64,000 nucleotides of DNA from Alopecurus myosuroides. Lineage: Eukaryota > Streptophyta > Magnoliopsida > Poales > Poaceae. Location: assembly GCA_028641055.1 (NCBI GenBank), contig CM054060.1:205616445-205680444 (forward strand), read 5' to 3'. Both the position numbers and the translations under genes were made by a program. The notes beneath the pieces are model-generated. The model was not told where the DNA came from. It saw only the letters and a list, made by a program, of their open reading frames with translations, and searched no databases. This document shows, one piece after another, positions 1 through 10,814 of the stretch. Every line of letters begins with the position of its first letter. The stretch's first letter is position 1.

Positions 1-437
1 GAGATTTGGTAAATGGATGCGTACCTCGATTTGTTGAAATATGTCAACAGATTTGGTGAATGGAAGGGATGCGCCCGCGTAGCGCCCTCCTTTCGGCCAA
101 CTATAGATTTGGTGAATGGAATGAAGCGACCACGTCTAATTTGCAGTGCTGACTATAGATTAGGATCGGTCCATACTAACAACCTCCTCTAATCATATAA
201 ATCTAGAGATGGTTTTTAAAATAGGTCATCTAACAATTAAATAGAGACGGTCAAGCATAACAACCGACTCTAATGTAATATTTCTAGAGACGGTCGCAAC
301 GGGTGACCAGTTATAATAATTGCGGAGACGAATCTCTCTTATTAATCGTCTGAGGTATAGAACTACATGTTGTTCTATTTTTTTTTTGCTCGAACCGGCT
401 CTAGGGACCGTCTTGGATGCTTGGATTTTTACTAGTG
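1..437. mobile_element. CACTA (DTC) DNA transposon, 3' terminal portion
   Basis: The segment ends with GGATTTTTACTAGTG (423-437), the reverse complement of a CACTAGTAAAAATCC-type terminus typical of grass CACTA elements. Inside it are several copies of a short subterminal motif of the type AGAGACGG/AGAGATGG (around 208, 244, 297), also usual for this superfamily. The next three bases, ACT (438-440), fit the 3-bp target duplication of CACTA transposons: the undisturbed Gypsy sequence at about 10853 reads ACT-ACT-ACACCA at the same place. The other end of the element lies outside the window, and no transposase coding is visible here. The superfamily call is an inference from terminus, subterminal repeats and TSD size. 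Confidence 0.75.
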
Positions 438-535
438 ACTACACCACCACACATACAAGGACCTATGACTAGAGCATCAAGAAAATATAACGTTGCCTAA
501 GTCAAATGTGTTTATGACTCTCAGAAATGATGGAC
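438..535 (+). mobile_element. Scrap of a CRM-like Gypsy LTR / polyprotein C-terminus
   Basis: It matches the start of the B LTR (about 10853-11000): the words ACAAGGACCTATGACTAGA and GCCTAAGTCAAATGTGTTT recur in the same order, with an internal gap of about 80 bp. It is bounded on the left by the CACTA end and on the right by a TGTAACATCCC LTR start. It therefore records the oldest layer of the nest. Confidence 0.7.
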
Positions 536-2870
536 TGTAACATCCCAATTTTTGGAAGGCGGAAAAAACTTATTTTCAATAACCCAAAAATCAGGGCCAA
601 CAATTTTTTTTTTGAAATTCTTGACTAATGTTTGTGTTTCACTTCTACTTGCTTGTTGTTTGTGTTCGTGTTTGTGTTTGGTAAACACCTAATAATAAAC
701 CAGTAATCATAACCTAATTAAAACTTAACCCTTGTGATCAAGTAATGTCAAGAAAACTTATCACCTTCATCTATCAACTTATTTTGGCCAAACACATTTA
801 AAAATGTTTTGATTTTAGCAACAACCCAAAAGCCAAGTTTTTTGAGAAAACAAAAGGTATTTTCCAAAATTGTTTTGGTATTTGTTTTGATATTACTATC
901 ATGGATAGGTGTTTTTGCCTCGTTATATAGATGTTATATTATAAGTCTAGCGTGTTAGAATAAATCTTTATTGATGATCTATTATGGTTATGAATGTATG
1001 CATGTCTAAATAGCCCTGTTTCCATTTGTAGTTTTAGTTGTTGTTTTGCTCCATGATTATTTTCATGCATTGAGTGATGCCATGACATGTTTAGTATAGA
1101 TATGTCTCTCTTATGATGTTGCTTAGTCTCTAGTTATATTATTTCTCCATGTTTGGAAAAGCATATGTTACTATTGGCGTGTGGTATTGCTTGCTATTAT
1201 TTCCATATGCATGTGTATGTGTTACTGAGTTGTTTTCTTGTTGTCTTCTTCATCCTCATGAATTACAAGAGAGTCATTTAACCTATAATGACATGATATG
1301 AGAGTGGCACACCCACTGAACTCATGCCAATTTGGTTGAGGATTAGTAGAATCATTTCTAGTGTTTTTCCCTTGTATTGGTTGTGCATGCTTTGCTTGTT
1401 GCGTTGTACCCTAGTAATATTGTTTTTGAGTGTATTTGTTTGATGAATTGCTTGCTGTATGTTTACTTTTCTACCAAGTGTTTGCCTTTTTTTGGTTCTG
1501 ATTGGGTGTTTCCCTTTTCATTTTACGACGTTAGATAACGAATACGGTATTATTCCCGGAGAGGCTTCATTGCAACCCTTGTTTCTTTCAAGAGCCAGAC
1601 CAAGACAAGTACCAAGGCAAGCCACTCTAAATTCTTGATTGTTGTTACTTATCATTATCTATCATGCACGTTTTACTTCTGAAGTTTTCCTTAAGTGGAC
1701 TATACCACTATCCATATTAAGTTTCTAATTTGCTATAGCCACTATATAATATTGGTGTTACTAAGCCCTTTAGACATTTTAATCACATTACTTAATCAAC
1801 TTAAGTCCCTTAGTGGACATTTTAACTTGATGTTTTTGGAAAACAAAAGCTTTGGAAAAACCCCGAGGAAAGGTGGGACCTTGTCCGAGGGAGGTATGTG
1901 ACGGATAAAATATTTTCAAATTGTTTTCCAAAAATGACACATAACCTAGTATTCGTCGGAAAACCAAGATGTTCTGCCACATTACCCCAATATGGGCACG
2001 GGGTCTAACTAAAAGCTTGTCGGTGTTAGTGCGTGTCTACCTCAATGTGCTATAGGGGTTAGAGTCCCCTGAACTGAATTGTCGCCAGGAGGGAGAAACA
2101 GGACATTCAGAGTGTGGGATTAACTTCGCCACCGGTTGCAACAGTTGGGTCTCCTGTCATGGCGGTGTGTTTTCAGGGGAAACCAGATCGATATGGATGA
2201 CTCACTCGGTGCCGAGGAGAACAAACCTAGTTGAAGAGGTAGTCATTTACTAGCACTTGCATAGTGGATAGTTAGGACTAGTTATCTGATGTTCGCATAC
2301 TGTCACGAACAGCCCGTGGTCGTTCACTGCAGATGTACTGGATCTTGTGGATCGTGCACACCCTTCAGAGTAAAACTATTCAGAATAGCCGAGTCCTCGG
2401 ATATGGATAGTTGAATGGCCATGCAGCTAGTATTGTTTCAATGTTTTCAAAAAATTCTTGAAAAGTGTTTTGGAGTTGTACCTAGGAGGTACTTTGAAAG
2501 GGAATTGATTGTACCTTTGAGGTACAGGAAAATGGTGATCTCGAAGATGTGATCTTCCAAGAAGTTTTGCAAATAAAAACTTTCTTTTATTTAGATTGAT
2601 TTTCTTGTGGACATGCAATATCCACAAGAGATACTAAAATCTTTTGAACTTCTTTAACAAAGAAAAATAAAACTTGAGCAACCATGATGGGTCTTCAATT
2701 CATCATGGCTAGATAAGCCCTAAGTATAGCCTTACTACCAATTATATGTATACTTGCATGCTTAAGATTCATTTGGGGTGACTTGCGAGCACAATCCAAT
2801 GTACTCATATTTGTTTCGTCTCTGGCTATTGTCTTGGCCAGACTTTGAGGAGCACTCCGGAGAGCCTGAC
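536..2870 (+). mobile_element. E1: partial long Gypsy LTR, interrupted by E2
   Basis: It starts with the LTR-type word TGTAACATCCCAA and inserts in the Gypsy scrap exactly where the B sequence reads ATGGAC-CTAGC. It is AT-rich with no credible coding. Near 2340-2420 it has a diverged version of the LTR 3' block that E2 and F also carry (GTGCAC, CAGAGT, a GCCG-type word, then ATGGA), so it belongs to the same broad LTR type. No primer-binding site or CA terminus is reached before the next TGTAACATC start at 2871. E1 is therefore a truncated or interrupted LTR whose remainder is outside the window. The small ORFs in it have no recognisable domains. Confidence 0.6.
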
Positions 2871-3554
2871 TGTAACATCTCAAGATTTTGACAATTTTGA
2901 AAATTTTAAAACCTTCATGCATTCATGTGCATCATAGCATCCTTGCATTTTAATTGCATAAAAATTTGCTTTTAATTTTCTAAACACAAAATTTTAGGTG
3001 TTATTACCTATTAAACCACCTTTTGAATTTAAATCAATTTCCCAAAGTAAGTATTTTTATTTTTGGGAAATTTTAATAACAAAATGTTCTAATTTCCACA
3101 AGCTTTCCAAAACTTATTTTTTGTGAATTTTTCTGATTTGGTTTTGATGGGTTTTCAAATTTATTTGAATGCCTTTCAAATAAAACAGAAAAGAAAAACA
3201 AAAGTTCAAAAAAAAGGGAGAAGAAGAATAGCCGCGCAGCACCTAGCCCACTCCCTCCTTTCTCTCGGGCCCAGCCCAACTTCCCTCACCCTCTCCTTTC
3301 CGCGCGCGCAGCTCACCGAGCAGGCCGAGCCCAACTAGAGGGCCTAGAAGAAACTGGCGCGCAAGCCCGCTCCACTCTCTCCCTCTTCCCTCTCTGACGC
3401 CCCGACCCCACGCATGACTCCACCGGAACGTCACGCCGACGTCAGCACCGCCGCCACATCAGAGACAAACTCGGCGTCTGAGTCGTACGCCACCGGGTCT
3501 CCGCCCATAGCCTCTCCCCGCTACCCTACCTTTCCCCCAAGTTTTTCTGCCTCC

Positions 3555-3562
3555 TTAAATAT
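3555..3562 (+). promoter_or_regulatory. TATA-like box in the E2 LTR
   Basis: TTAAATAT lies at the boundary between the GC-rich U3 end and a CT-rich presumed leader that runs into GAAACCCTAG. Position and composition fit an LTR core promoter; activity is inferred only. Confidence 0.4.
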
Positions 3563-5482
3563 GCAGCCCTGCCGTCTCTCGACGTCCACGCTTACCTCTT
3601 GAAACCCTAGAGATAGTCACCGTCTCGAGCTGCACGACTCCGCCATTGCCTCTCGGGACTCGCATGTCGCCGCCGCTACGCTCCACGGGAGGAGCCACCG
3701 AGGAGACAAGGAGGACCGCAGCGAGGAGTAGAAGCCGCGGACGTGTTCGCCTTCGCGAGAGGAGCACAAGGGAGCCGCCGCCTTCCACGATGTACCGCGC
3801 CGCCGTCGTCTCCTTCCTGTCCGGTGAACACTCTAGTGAGCAACCCCCTCCCCTTCCTTCTTGTTCGTTAGATCGGAAACGAGCGCCTAGGATTAGATAT
3901 CGCGAGCGAAGTGGTATTTTAGATCCTGGCTCCCCATAGCACTTTAGATCCAACGAGCCACGCGCACGATCCGCGCGGAAACCCTTCGACCAATCACAGC
4001 GCTTCCTTCACCTCTCCCCGGATCGATCACGTTTTTATTAAAAACAAAAAATAGCAAATTTGACCCAAAACTTCAAAAATTCATATCTCGAGTTCCGTAA
4101 TTCGAAATTAGGTGATCTTGGGCTTTTTGAAATCAGCAAATTGTGTAGATTAATCTAGGCTATTGAAATTTCAATTTTGTAACGTGCACTCACATGTTAT
4201 TTGTAGATCTCTATTAATCACTATTTTGGGCATAACTTTTAATCTATAAATCCCTTTTACGTGAAATCAATTGCGATAGTTTTTTTTTGATGTCCTCTAT
4301 CCATTAGACACATAGTAAAAATTATTTGTGCAACTTTGTAACAGAAACTCTATTAATCCTCATATTAGCCTATATTAAAACCCTAGTAATACTAATAATT
4401 ATAATTTGATAATTAATTTGTTTTGCATGCATAATAACCATGTTATTAACATCAGAGAACATCATTGTTAGTAATTATTACTAGTTGTGAACTTTGTGCA
4501 TTAATTTGATCATTGCATAACAAGCATACCTGTTTGTTTTGTATGTTTATGTGTGGCTTGCTTTGCTTGTATTAGATTGTGAAGAGGAGCAAGTCTACTC
4601 TTGTTGCTGTTATACTTGTTGTGATTGTTCATCCTATTGCCAAGGCAAGTGACACACCGTCAAATCTCCCATATAATTTTACTATGCATTACTAGTGTTT
4701 TTGAGTAGTATGCATGATAGGGAATTTTTACTAAGTTATTATTATGCTATGCAAAATCCCATGTAGCGTGTAGACATCCTTAGACTTGTTATCTTGAAGA
4801 CTTTCTACTCAGTAGATGTTTAGCCTTGCAACAAATTTGTTTTACTCAATGTTGTGGAAAAATTCTATGTATAAAAACTTGAATGAACCACCTGGGTTGA
4901 TTTGTTTGTTTGGTTGATGAGAGTTGAGTGTCTCCACGAGGGGAGTTCACTTGAGGAATGCCACCTAGGAAACAAAGAGATTACCAAGTCCTCTAAGTTT
5001 AATAGCTTCCCGTGCAGCCCTTTGACATATGGGCTCTGTCTTGATCAACCAAGTTGTGAGAGTTCAACCCATGCTTGACATGAAGATGTAGCATAATTAT
5101 AGGTGGAACGGGTCTTGCTGTCTGGGTTGAACCTCTCCTTCTGAAAGATCTCATATCAATTATCTCCTTTACATGATGCACTCCACATGTATAGGATATT
5201 TGGGATAATTGAAGACAAAGGGTGAAAGTGCACAACCTCTGCAGAGTTGGAAACTATGATCACAGCCGTGTCCCCGTGGTAATGGACGACTTCGAGCGAC
5301 TGGATAAGGATGGACAGAAGAATCTCAACACCGTTTTGAAGAAGTAAAATTTGGCTAAGGAAATATTAGTTGTGGTGCTCATAGGTGTGTCCCATCGTGC
5401 CAATCTTTGAAAAGAAAACTCTTCTTACTCAAAAGTGTTAGGGAAAAACTTGCTTTTTGCAAATAGCCTAAACTCCAACAAA

Positions 5483-5487
5483 CCAAA
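5483..5487 (+). repeat. Target site duplication of element A, left copy
   Basis: CCAAA directly precedes the A LTR start, and the right partner CCAGA follows the 3' LTR at 42574-42578 (one mismatch). Joining the flanks restores an E2 sequence that aligns with the intact F LTR near 47235-47280. Confidence 0.7.
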
Positions 5488-5738
5488 TGATGAGGACATC
5501 CCTAGTGCTTCTACACTTTCTCCCATTGAAGATGTTGCTGGTAAAGAAAAGCCCAATGAAGTGAGACTTGGTCCCATGACAAGATCAAGAACTAAATTAC
5601 TAGAGCAACATGTGAATTCTATCTTATCAGAAAATGATGTTTGATTTCATTAGAACTTTATACTGCCTAAATCCATGCACTTATGTATACTCAGGTTTGT
5701 TGATAACACAAGAATGGATGGAGGAGAGAATCAAGAGG

Positions 5739-5822
5739 GGATGGAAAACAAATGTTACAAGGTGGAAAACAAACATAACAAGCTAGAAAACAAGTATTAC
5801 GTGGTGGAAAACAAGCCTACAC
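5739..5822 (+). repeat. 21-bp minisatellite in the A LTR, about 4 units
   Basis: Units of about 21 bp share the core TGGAAAACAA followed by a variable 11-bp half. The 3' LTR carries the corresponding region at about 41911-41995 with fewer clean units. Because 21 is a multiple of three, the repeat reads as an in-frame heptad containing ENK in one frame. Confidence 0.7.
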
Positions 5823-6070
5823 ATAGAGAGGAGGAAGAGAGGGATGTTTTCCACAATGAGCACAAGAGAGGGGGTTCCCAACACATTGTTGTTGCACCTA
5901 TTGGAGAGTCCTATGATGAGTAGGAGTGGGTCCTGCGTGATCCTATGGCCGCACCCCTTCATGGGTCGGTTCGTATCAGTTTGGGCCGAGTCCAAACTTA
6001 GTTGGTTGAGTCCTAGTTGGTTTAGGATGGTGGTGCTTGCGCATTGCATTGTGGCCGCACCCCCTCCATC

Positions 6071-6078
6071 TTAAATAC
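6071..6078 (+). promoter_or_regulatory. TATA-like box of the A 5' LTR
   Basis: TTAAATAC follows a CCCCTCC tract and is kept at 42241-42248 in the 3' LTR. The layout resembles that of B, where a TAAATAC word sits at 11347-11353. Confidence 0.5.
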
Positions 6079-6406
6079 CTATTAGCTGCGAGATAGAACC
6101 CTTAGACTACGATAAAACATAAACCCTAGAATTCCTAGATTGTATTGCTCATAAGCATTCATCTTGAATTGTTACTACCTTGCAAATCTGAGTGTATTCT
6201 GTTGTTCCATTTGGAATAAGGAGAAACAGGACCATTTATAGTCCGTGGCTACTTGCGCAAGATTGTGGAGTCTCGAATATCCAAGGGGTTGAGTGATATC
6301 GCAATTGGTGGCAGGTTTTAGCCGGAGAGTTCGTGGTAATACACCAGTTACCATCATCAAGTTATCAGAGAGTTCATTGAGAAGATCGGGCCTCCCCTTA
6401 TCATCT

Positions 6407-6424
6407 TGGTATCATATTACTGGG
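6407..6424 (+). other. Primer-binding site of element A
   Basis: TGGTATCATATTACTGGG begins three bases after the LTR end. Its first eight bases match the complement of the initiator tRNA-Met 3' end; the rest is diverged, so priming ability today is doubtful. Confidence 0.65.
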
Positions 6425-7860
6425 TTTACTCAGTGAGCTGTTTATATCCCTTTAGATTCAAGTGTTTTCATACCTATATAGAAAAATCCTCACAAAAGGA
6501 TAGTTAGCTCATTGCCATGGCCTTAGATAATCCCTAGTTTTCAATTTATAGTTGTTGTTTTGTGTTTGATCTTGCGTTTCTTTTCTGTTTTTGAGTCATT
6601 AGTTTACGGTTAGGGTTAGGGTTCTTAGTTGTTCTTAGTTTCTGAGTTGATCCTATACACAAAAATCCCCAAAAAATTACCTACCCGAGGTGTTTTGTTC
6701 TTCCAATCCGAGTTCTAGTCCTATTACTACCACGGCACAAAATTTCCTATTTTCCTGCCGCCGTGTCATCCTAATCCTACTCGGTTTGGGTGTGGTTTGC
6801 TAGCGGAAACATCAAGTTGATCGAATTCTCTGTCGTGGTCCATCTATTTGCACTCGGATTCGAATCCTACCGCGGCGCAGAAAGCAGCAAAACGCTGCCG
6901 TGGGCTTCCTAGTGCGAGTCGAACTCATTTCCTACCGCGGCACAAAAATCGCCGTTTCCCTGCCGTGAACACGCACAACACACTACGGGCGCTCGATCCC
7001 TACCGTGAACACGCTTGCGCGTGCTACCGTGGCACAAAAACTGCGCCGCTTCGCTGCCACGACGGCGGAGAAAACACTTGTTTTCTGCCGCGAGTTCTGT
7101 GAGCATATCCGAGAGTTTTTCGTTATTTTCTTTGCAATTTTATTTAGGAATTCAAGTCTGGTCATTGTGAAACATAGAAACAGCCTTTCTACAGCAAATT
7201 ATTAGGTATCTTACCCATAAGACTAGCTATATTTTGCTCACAACAGGCTGCTCATTCTCATTACAATTTTTGTGTCACTTTGTAATCACTTGATATATTT
7301 TATCCTAGTTGATATTGGCCATTAAAAGTACAAAAAAATAGAAAAAGAGAGAGAAAATAGAAATATACAAAGAGGCCGAGAGCATCCTTTACTCAATTGT
7401 GATTGGAGCTGTTTTTTATTGCTATATCTTGACACTATCTGAGCAATCTTGTGCCTGTTTATCTTGAGCTTGGCTAGAGTCTTTCGAGTGCATTCCAAAA
7501 TCTCATCTAGATATTTGCTTTGCCACATTTGTCTCCTTTGGTGTGTGTTTCTTAGTTGAAATTTTTGCATCATCACAGACAACAAATAGGATTGTTACTT
7601 GGTGATTGTTAGGTATCCATACCAAGCCCCACTAAATAACCTGTTTTGTCTTTGTGAGAGCCAAAATACCTGGGTTATATTCTTCACACCAAGTCACACT
7701 AGTTGCTATTACTTGTTGGTAAGTTATTCTGTTCACTTTGGAACTGTAAGGAACACCTCTTTCCTGGTTTGAGTGAGTTGAGAGAGGCACCACAACCTAT
7801 AGCAATTTTTGTTTCACTAACCTATTAATCACGAATTCTTCTCGTGATGTTTCCGCACAG
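6425..7860 (+). other. Element A untranslated leader, with repeated short hairpins
   Basis: This is 1.4 kb between PBS and gag with no conserved ORF. Four similar segments (about 6727-6767, 6868-6905, 6932-6974, 7022-7062) each start near ACCRYGGCAC and end near TGCCGYG, so each can fold into a short stem with G-U pairs. The stretch ends in TTTCCGCACAG just before the gag frame, which looks like a splice acceptor. Confidence 0.5.
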
Positions 7861-9324
7861 GCTAAGAAAGCACATGATGATGAGGCAGTGAAGTGGACAT
7901 ATTTGGAGGAGATGAGAGATCAATTGACTATAATGATTGAGTCAAAAAATTCGGATTTGCATTCTTTGATTGAAAAGACTGGTGTGGATCTTCATACCAC
8001 TGTTCAGAATTTGGGTTTGCAAGTTGATACTGTTACTAATACAGCTGCTGCCACACAAGAGCAAGTTACAACCATGCAAACATCCCTTACAAACTCGACT
8101 ACACAAATTGCTGCCTTTACAACTTTGGTGAATCAAAGGCTCCCTGTTCAGGAGGATACTGGTAGTGCTCTTGGTGATTTTGATAATGATGAGGGCAATT
8201 TTATTCCTCGAGGCCGAGGGGGACGTAGAGGCAATGCTGGTGGCTATGGCTTTGTAGCAAGGAGGGTCCAAGTGCAAGAACCAAACCGAGAGGATGATGG
8301 TATTGGCAAACCAAAATCCATGCTTCCATCTTTCAATTTTGATACTGATGATGTAGAAGAATATCTCATGTGGGAACTGAAAATTGAGGAATTATGGAGG
8401 ATGCATGAGTACACTGAGGAGAGGAAAATAAAACTTGCTTCTTCAGGTTTTGATGGCTATGCTTTGCTATGGTGGGATAATATTACAAGAACAAGAGCAA
8501 GAAATAGAGAACCTAAAATTGTTACATGGAGAGAGATGAAGCAAGTTATGAGAGACAGATTTGTGCCCAAAAATTATTTGAGAACACTATATGTCAAGTT
8601 ACAACACTTGAGACAAGATACAAAGACTGTGGATGCCTATTTCAGGGAGATGGAGCTGATTATGCAAAGAGCTAGAGTGAGAGAAGATACAAAACATATT
8701 ATGCAATGTTTTCTCTCAGGCTTGCAATTGAAAATCAAGAGCATTGTTAGGCATGTGCAATATAATGATATGAATGAGCTATTACATCAAGCAAGGGAGG
8801 CAGAAAAGCACTTGGTCGAGGAGGCTCTTATGGTTCCAAAGAGGAATTTTACTCCTAGATCTTCTTTTTCATCACCACCACCACAAACATCCCAATTTCG
8901 TGGTGCTACCTCTTCTAAACCCGAGACTAGTACCTCTAAATCCAAAAAATCAGCAAAACCAGCAACAAGTACTAGTGGTTCCACTATGTCCACAACAAGA
9001 AATAGAGATATGAGCTGCCATACTTGTGGAGGGAAGGGTCACTTCAAGAGGGATTGTCCTAATAAAAAGATCATGCTTATTAATGAGGATAATGAGTATG
9101 AAATAGGTGATGATGCTGATCCTACTGAGGAGGATACTTATGATGATGATGGTCCAGTTGATGCATATCCTTCTAGTTATCCTACTATTGTTTGCACACC
9201 AAGAACATTGAGTGTTCTCCATAGTCCAGAAAGCCAAAGATGCAATTTATTCCAAACTAGAGAAATTGTAGGCCCTCAAATGGCTTGCAAAGTGATTATT
9301 GATGGAGGAGTTACAGGAATTTAG
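7861..9324 (+). pseudogene. gag: Element A gag and start of protease
   Basis: Gag encodes the particle-forming protein of the retrotransposon. The frame is open from at least 7861, but no ATG precedes the conserved part: an upstream ATG run near 7874 is in another frame. The start is therefore either lost or supplied by splicing at the CACAG before 7861. The N-terminal third is coiled-coil-like, rich in Gln and Thr. It is followed by a retrotransposon gag core with the LLWWDN word around 8470, a Ser/Pro/Lys-rich linker, and a CCHC zinc knuckle (CHTCGGKGHFKRDC) at 9016-9057. The protease motif begins as IIDGG (9295-9309), then a 1-nt loss shifts the frame and the ORF stops at 9322-9324. Confidence 0.8.
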
Positions 9325-10091
9325 CAAGCAAGGAGTTGTGTTCAAAGCTTAAATTGAGATATATTCCACATCCTCATCCTTATCATATTCAGTGGCTTAG
9401 TGATAAAGGAGATATGAAGGTGAGCCACATGGTGAGAGTTGAGTTTCATATTGGGCCATACAAAGACACCATTGAGTGTGATGTGGTTCCTATGTCAGTT
9501 TGTCACATGTTGCTTGGGAGACCTTGGCAGTTTGATAGAAGTGTGATACATAATGGGAGAGCTAATACCTATCAACTGAATTGGAATGGGAAGGACATAA
9601 TTTTGAGGCCTATGACACCACAAAAAATTGTAAATGAGTCTCGTCAAAAAATTATATAAATCTTGAGAGGGAGAGTGAGATACATGATAGGGAAAACAAT
9701 AGTTCTATGAGTGAAAATAGCAAAACCAATCTGAGTGGTAAAAATAAAAGTGAGGCAGTGAGCCTATTATGCATGTTAGCCACTAAAGAGGACTTGAGAG
9801 AATTTCGAGAGCATCCTAGTATGCTTCCTGTAGTGCTTATGCACAAGGGAGAAATATTGGTTTCTAGTGACATGACCCTTATCCCTCTTGGTGTTTCTCA
9901 TGTTCTACAAGAGTTTGATGATGTTTTTCCAGAGGAGGTACCAGCAGGGCTGCCACCATTGCGTGGCATTGAGCATCAAATTGATTTGATTCCTGGAGCT
10001 ACATTACCAGACCGAGCCCCTTACAGGACCAATCCCCAAGAAATCAAGGAAATTCAGAAAGAAGTGCAGGAGCTTCTTGATAAAGGGTATA
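9325..10091 (+). pseudogene. Element A protease remainder and RT N-terminus, cut by B
   Basis: After the frameshift, the protease continues in another frame with the PHPYHIQW and LLGRPWQF words (9336-9659). It stops at 9657-9659, then resumes in a third frame from about 9707 with the linker FPEEVPAGLPPLRG and the RT entry QELLDKGY. The frame is cut at 10091 by insertion of B and continues at 18384. Two frame disruptions make this copy non-functional. Confidence 0.8.
10087..10091 (+). repeat. Target site duplication of element B, left copy (GTATA)
   Basis: GTATA here and at 18379-18383 bracket the whole B complex. Removing B and one copy restores a continuous element A reading (AAAGG-GTATA-TTCG) through the KGYIR segment of RT. 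Confidence 0.85.
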
Positions 10092-10103
10092 TGATGAGGA
10101 CAT
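10092..10103 (+). repeat. 12-bp stub of the outer left LTR of B
   Basis: TGATGAGGACAT equals the first 12 bases of both complete B LTRs (10815 and 17463). It is directly preceded by the TSD and directly followed by integrase-coding sequence. The three bases CAT at the break also occur just before the matching point in the intact copy (GCATCGTG near 16749), a possible microhomology. Confidence 0.8.
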
Positions 10104-10814
10104 GTTGCCAAATACAATAGTTTCATATCGTGATACTAAATTTCTTAGCCATTTCTGGAGATGTTTATGGGCTAAGTTGGGGACTAAATTGCTGTTTAGT
10201 ACTACATGTCATCCCTAAACTGATGGACAAACCGAAGTGGTTAATAGAACTTTGTCTACTATGTTAAGGATTGTGTTAAAACATGATCTAAAAAAGTGGG
10301 AAGAATGCTTGCCTCATATAGAATGTTCTTATAATCGTTTGCTGCATTCAACTACTAAATTGTGCCCTTTTCAGATTGTGTATGGTTTTATTCCTCGTGC
10401 ACCTATTGATTTATTACCTATTCCATCTTCGCTGCAACATAATTTAGGTGCTACACAACATGCTGATTTGATTTTAAAGTTGCATGCCACTGTTAAACAG
10501 AATATTGAACGCATGAATACTAAATATAAAATGTATGGTGATAAGGGAAGGAAATAACTTATATTTGAATCTAGAGATCTTGTTTGGTTGCATTTGCGCA
10601 AAGACCGTTTTCCAGAGTTGCGCAAGTCCAAGTTAATGCCACGAGCTGATGGTCCTTTCAAGGTGTTAGAGAGGATAAATGAAAATGCATATAAACTTGA
10701 GTTGCCTGCAGATTTTTGGGTTAGTCCCACCTTTAACATTGCAGATTTGAAGCCATATTTGGGAGATAATGATGACATGTTGTCGAGGACGACTTCAATT
10801 CAAGAAGCGGAGGA
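10104..10814 (+). pseudogene. Displaced integrase C-terminal fragment of B
   Basis: This is a second copy of 16756-17462. It contains the integrase DDE part with GQTEVVNRTL, the ECLPHIE and YNR words, the GPFKVLERINENAYKLELP GPY/F-type module, and FNIADLKPYL. Two stop codons (TAA inside CCCTAAACTGATGG at 10212-10226, and AAATAACTTATA near 10554) are present at the same sites in the other copy. A few substitutions distinguish the copies, for example the sites around 10269 and 10328. Confidence 0.85.

Larger units (their letters stand above)
2871..5487 (+). mobile_element. E2: long Gypsy LTR, left part (continues at 42579)
   Basis: It begins TGTAACATCTCAAG. An AT-rich U3-like stretch is followed by a GC-rich block (about 3230-3960) with a TATA-like TTAAATAT at 3555-3562, and then a long AT-rich tail. 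The section 4560-5480 aligns in order with the F LTR: the GCAAGTGACACA word, the AACCACCTGGG and CTCCACGAGGGG block, CTCTGCAGAG at 5237-5246, and GCCGTGTCCCCG. At 5487 the LTR is cut by element A; the missing remainder resumes at 42579. The ORFs in the GC-rich part (3414-3953) are overlapping frames with no family resemblance, and I take them as incidental. Confidence 0.7.
5488..6403 (+). mobile_element. Element A 5' LTR (916 bp)
   Basis: It begins TGATGAGGACATCC and ends CCTTATCA, followed three bases later by the PBS. The first about 160 bp encode, in one frame, the same tail as the polyprotein C-terminus at the 3' LTR (words such as DEDIPSAST and MTRSRTKL). A 21-bp minisatellite sits at 5739-5822, and a TATA-like TTAAATAC at 6071-6078 precedes a presumed transcript start. 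Compared with the 3' LTR, scattered substitutions and small indels show it is not a very young insertion. Confidence 0.85.

Noticed and set aside
3414..3953. Overlapping ORFs in the GC-rich part of E2
   Set aside because: Long frames on both strands follow from high GC content. Position and composition match an LTR leader block, and there is no protein-family resemblance.
6605..6625. Telomere-like GGTTAGGGTTAGGG words (also near 12205)
   Set aside because: Only two short units each. Such telo-box-like words are common in plant leaders; this is not a telomeric array.
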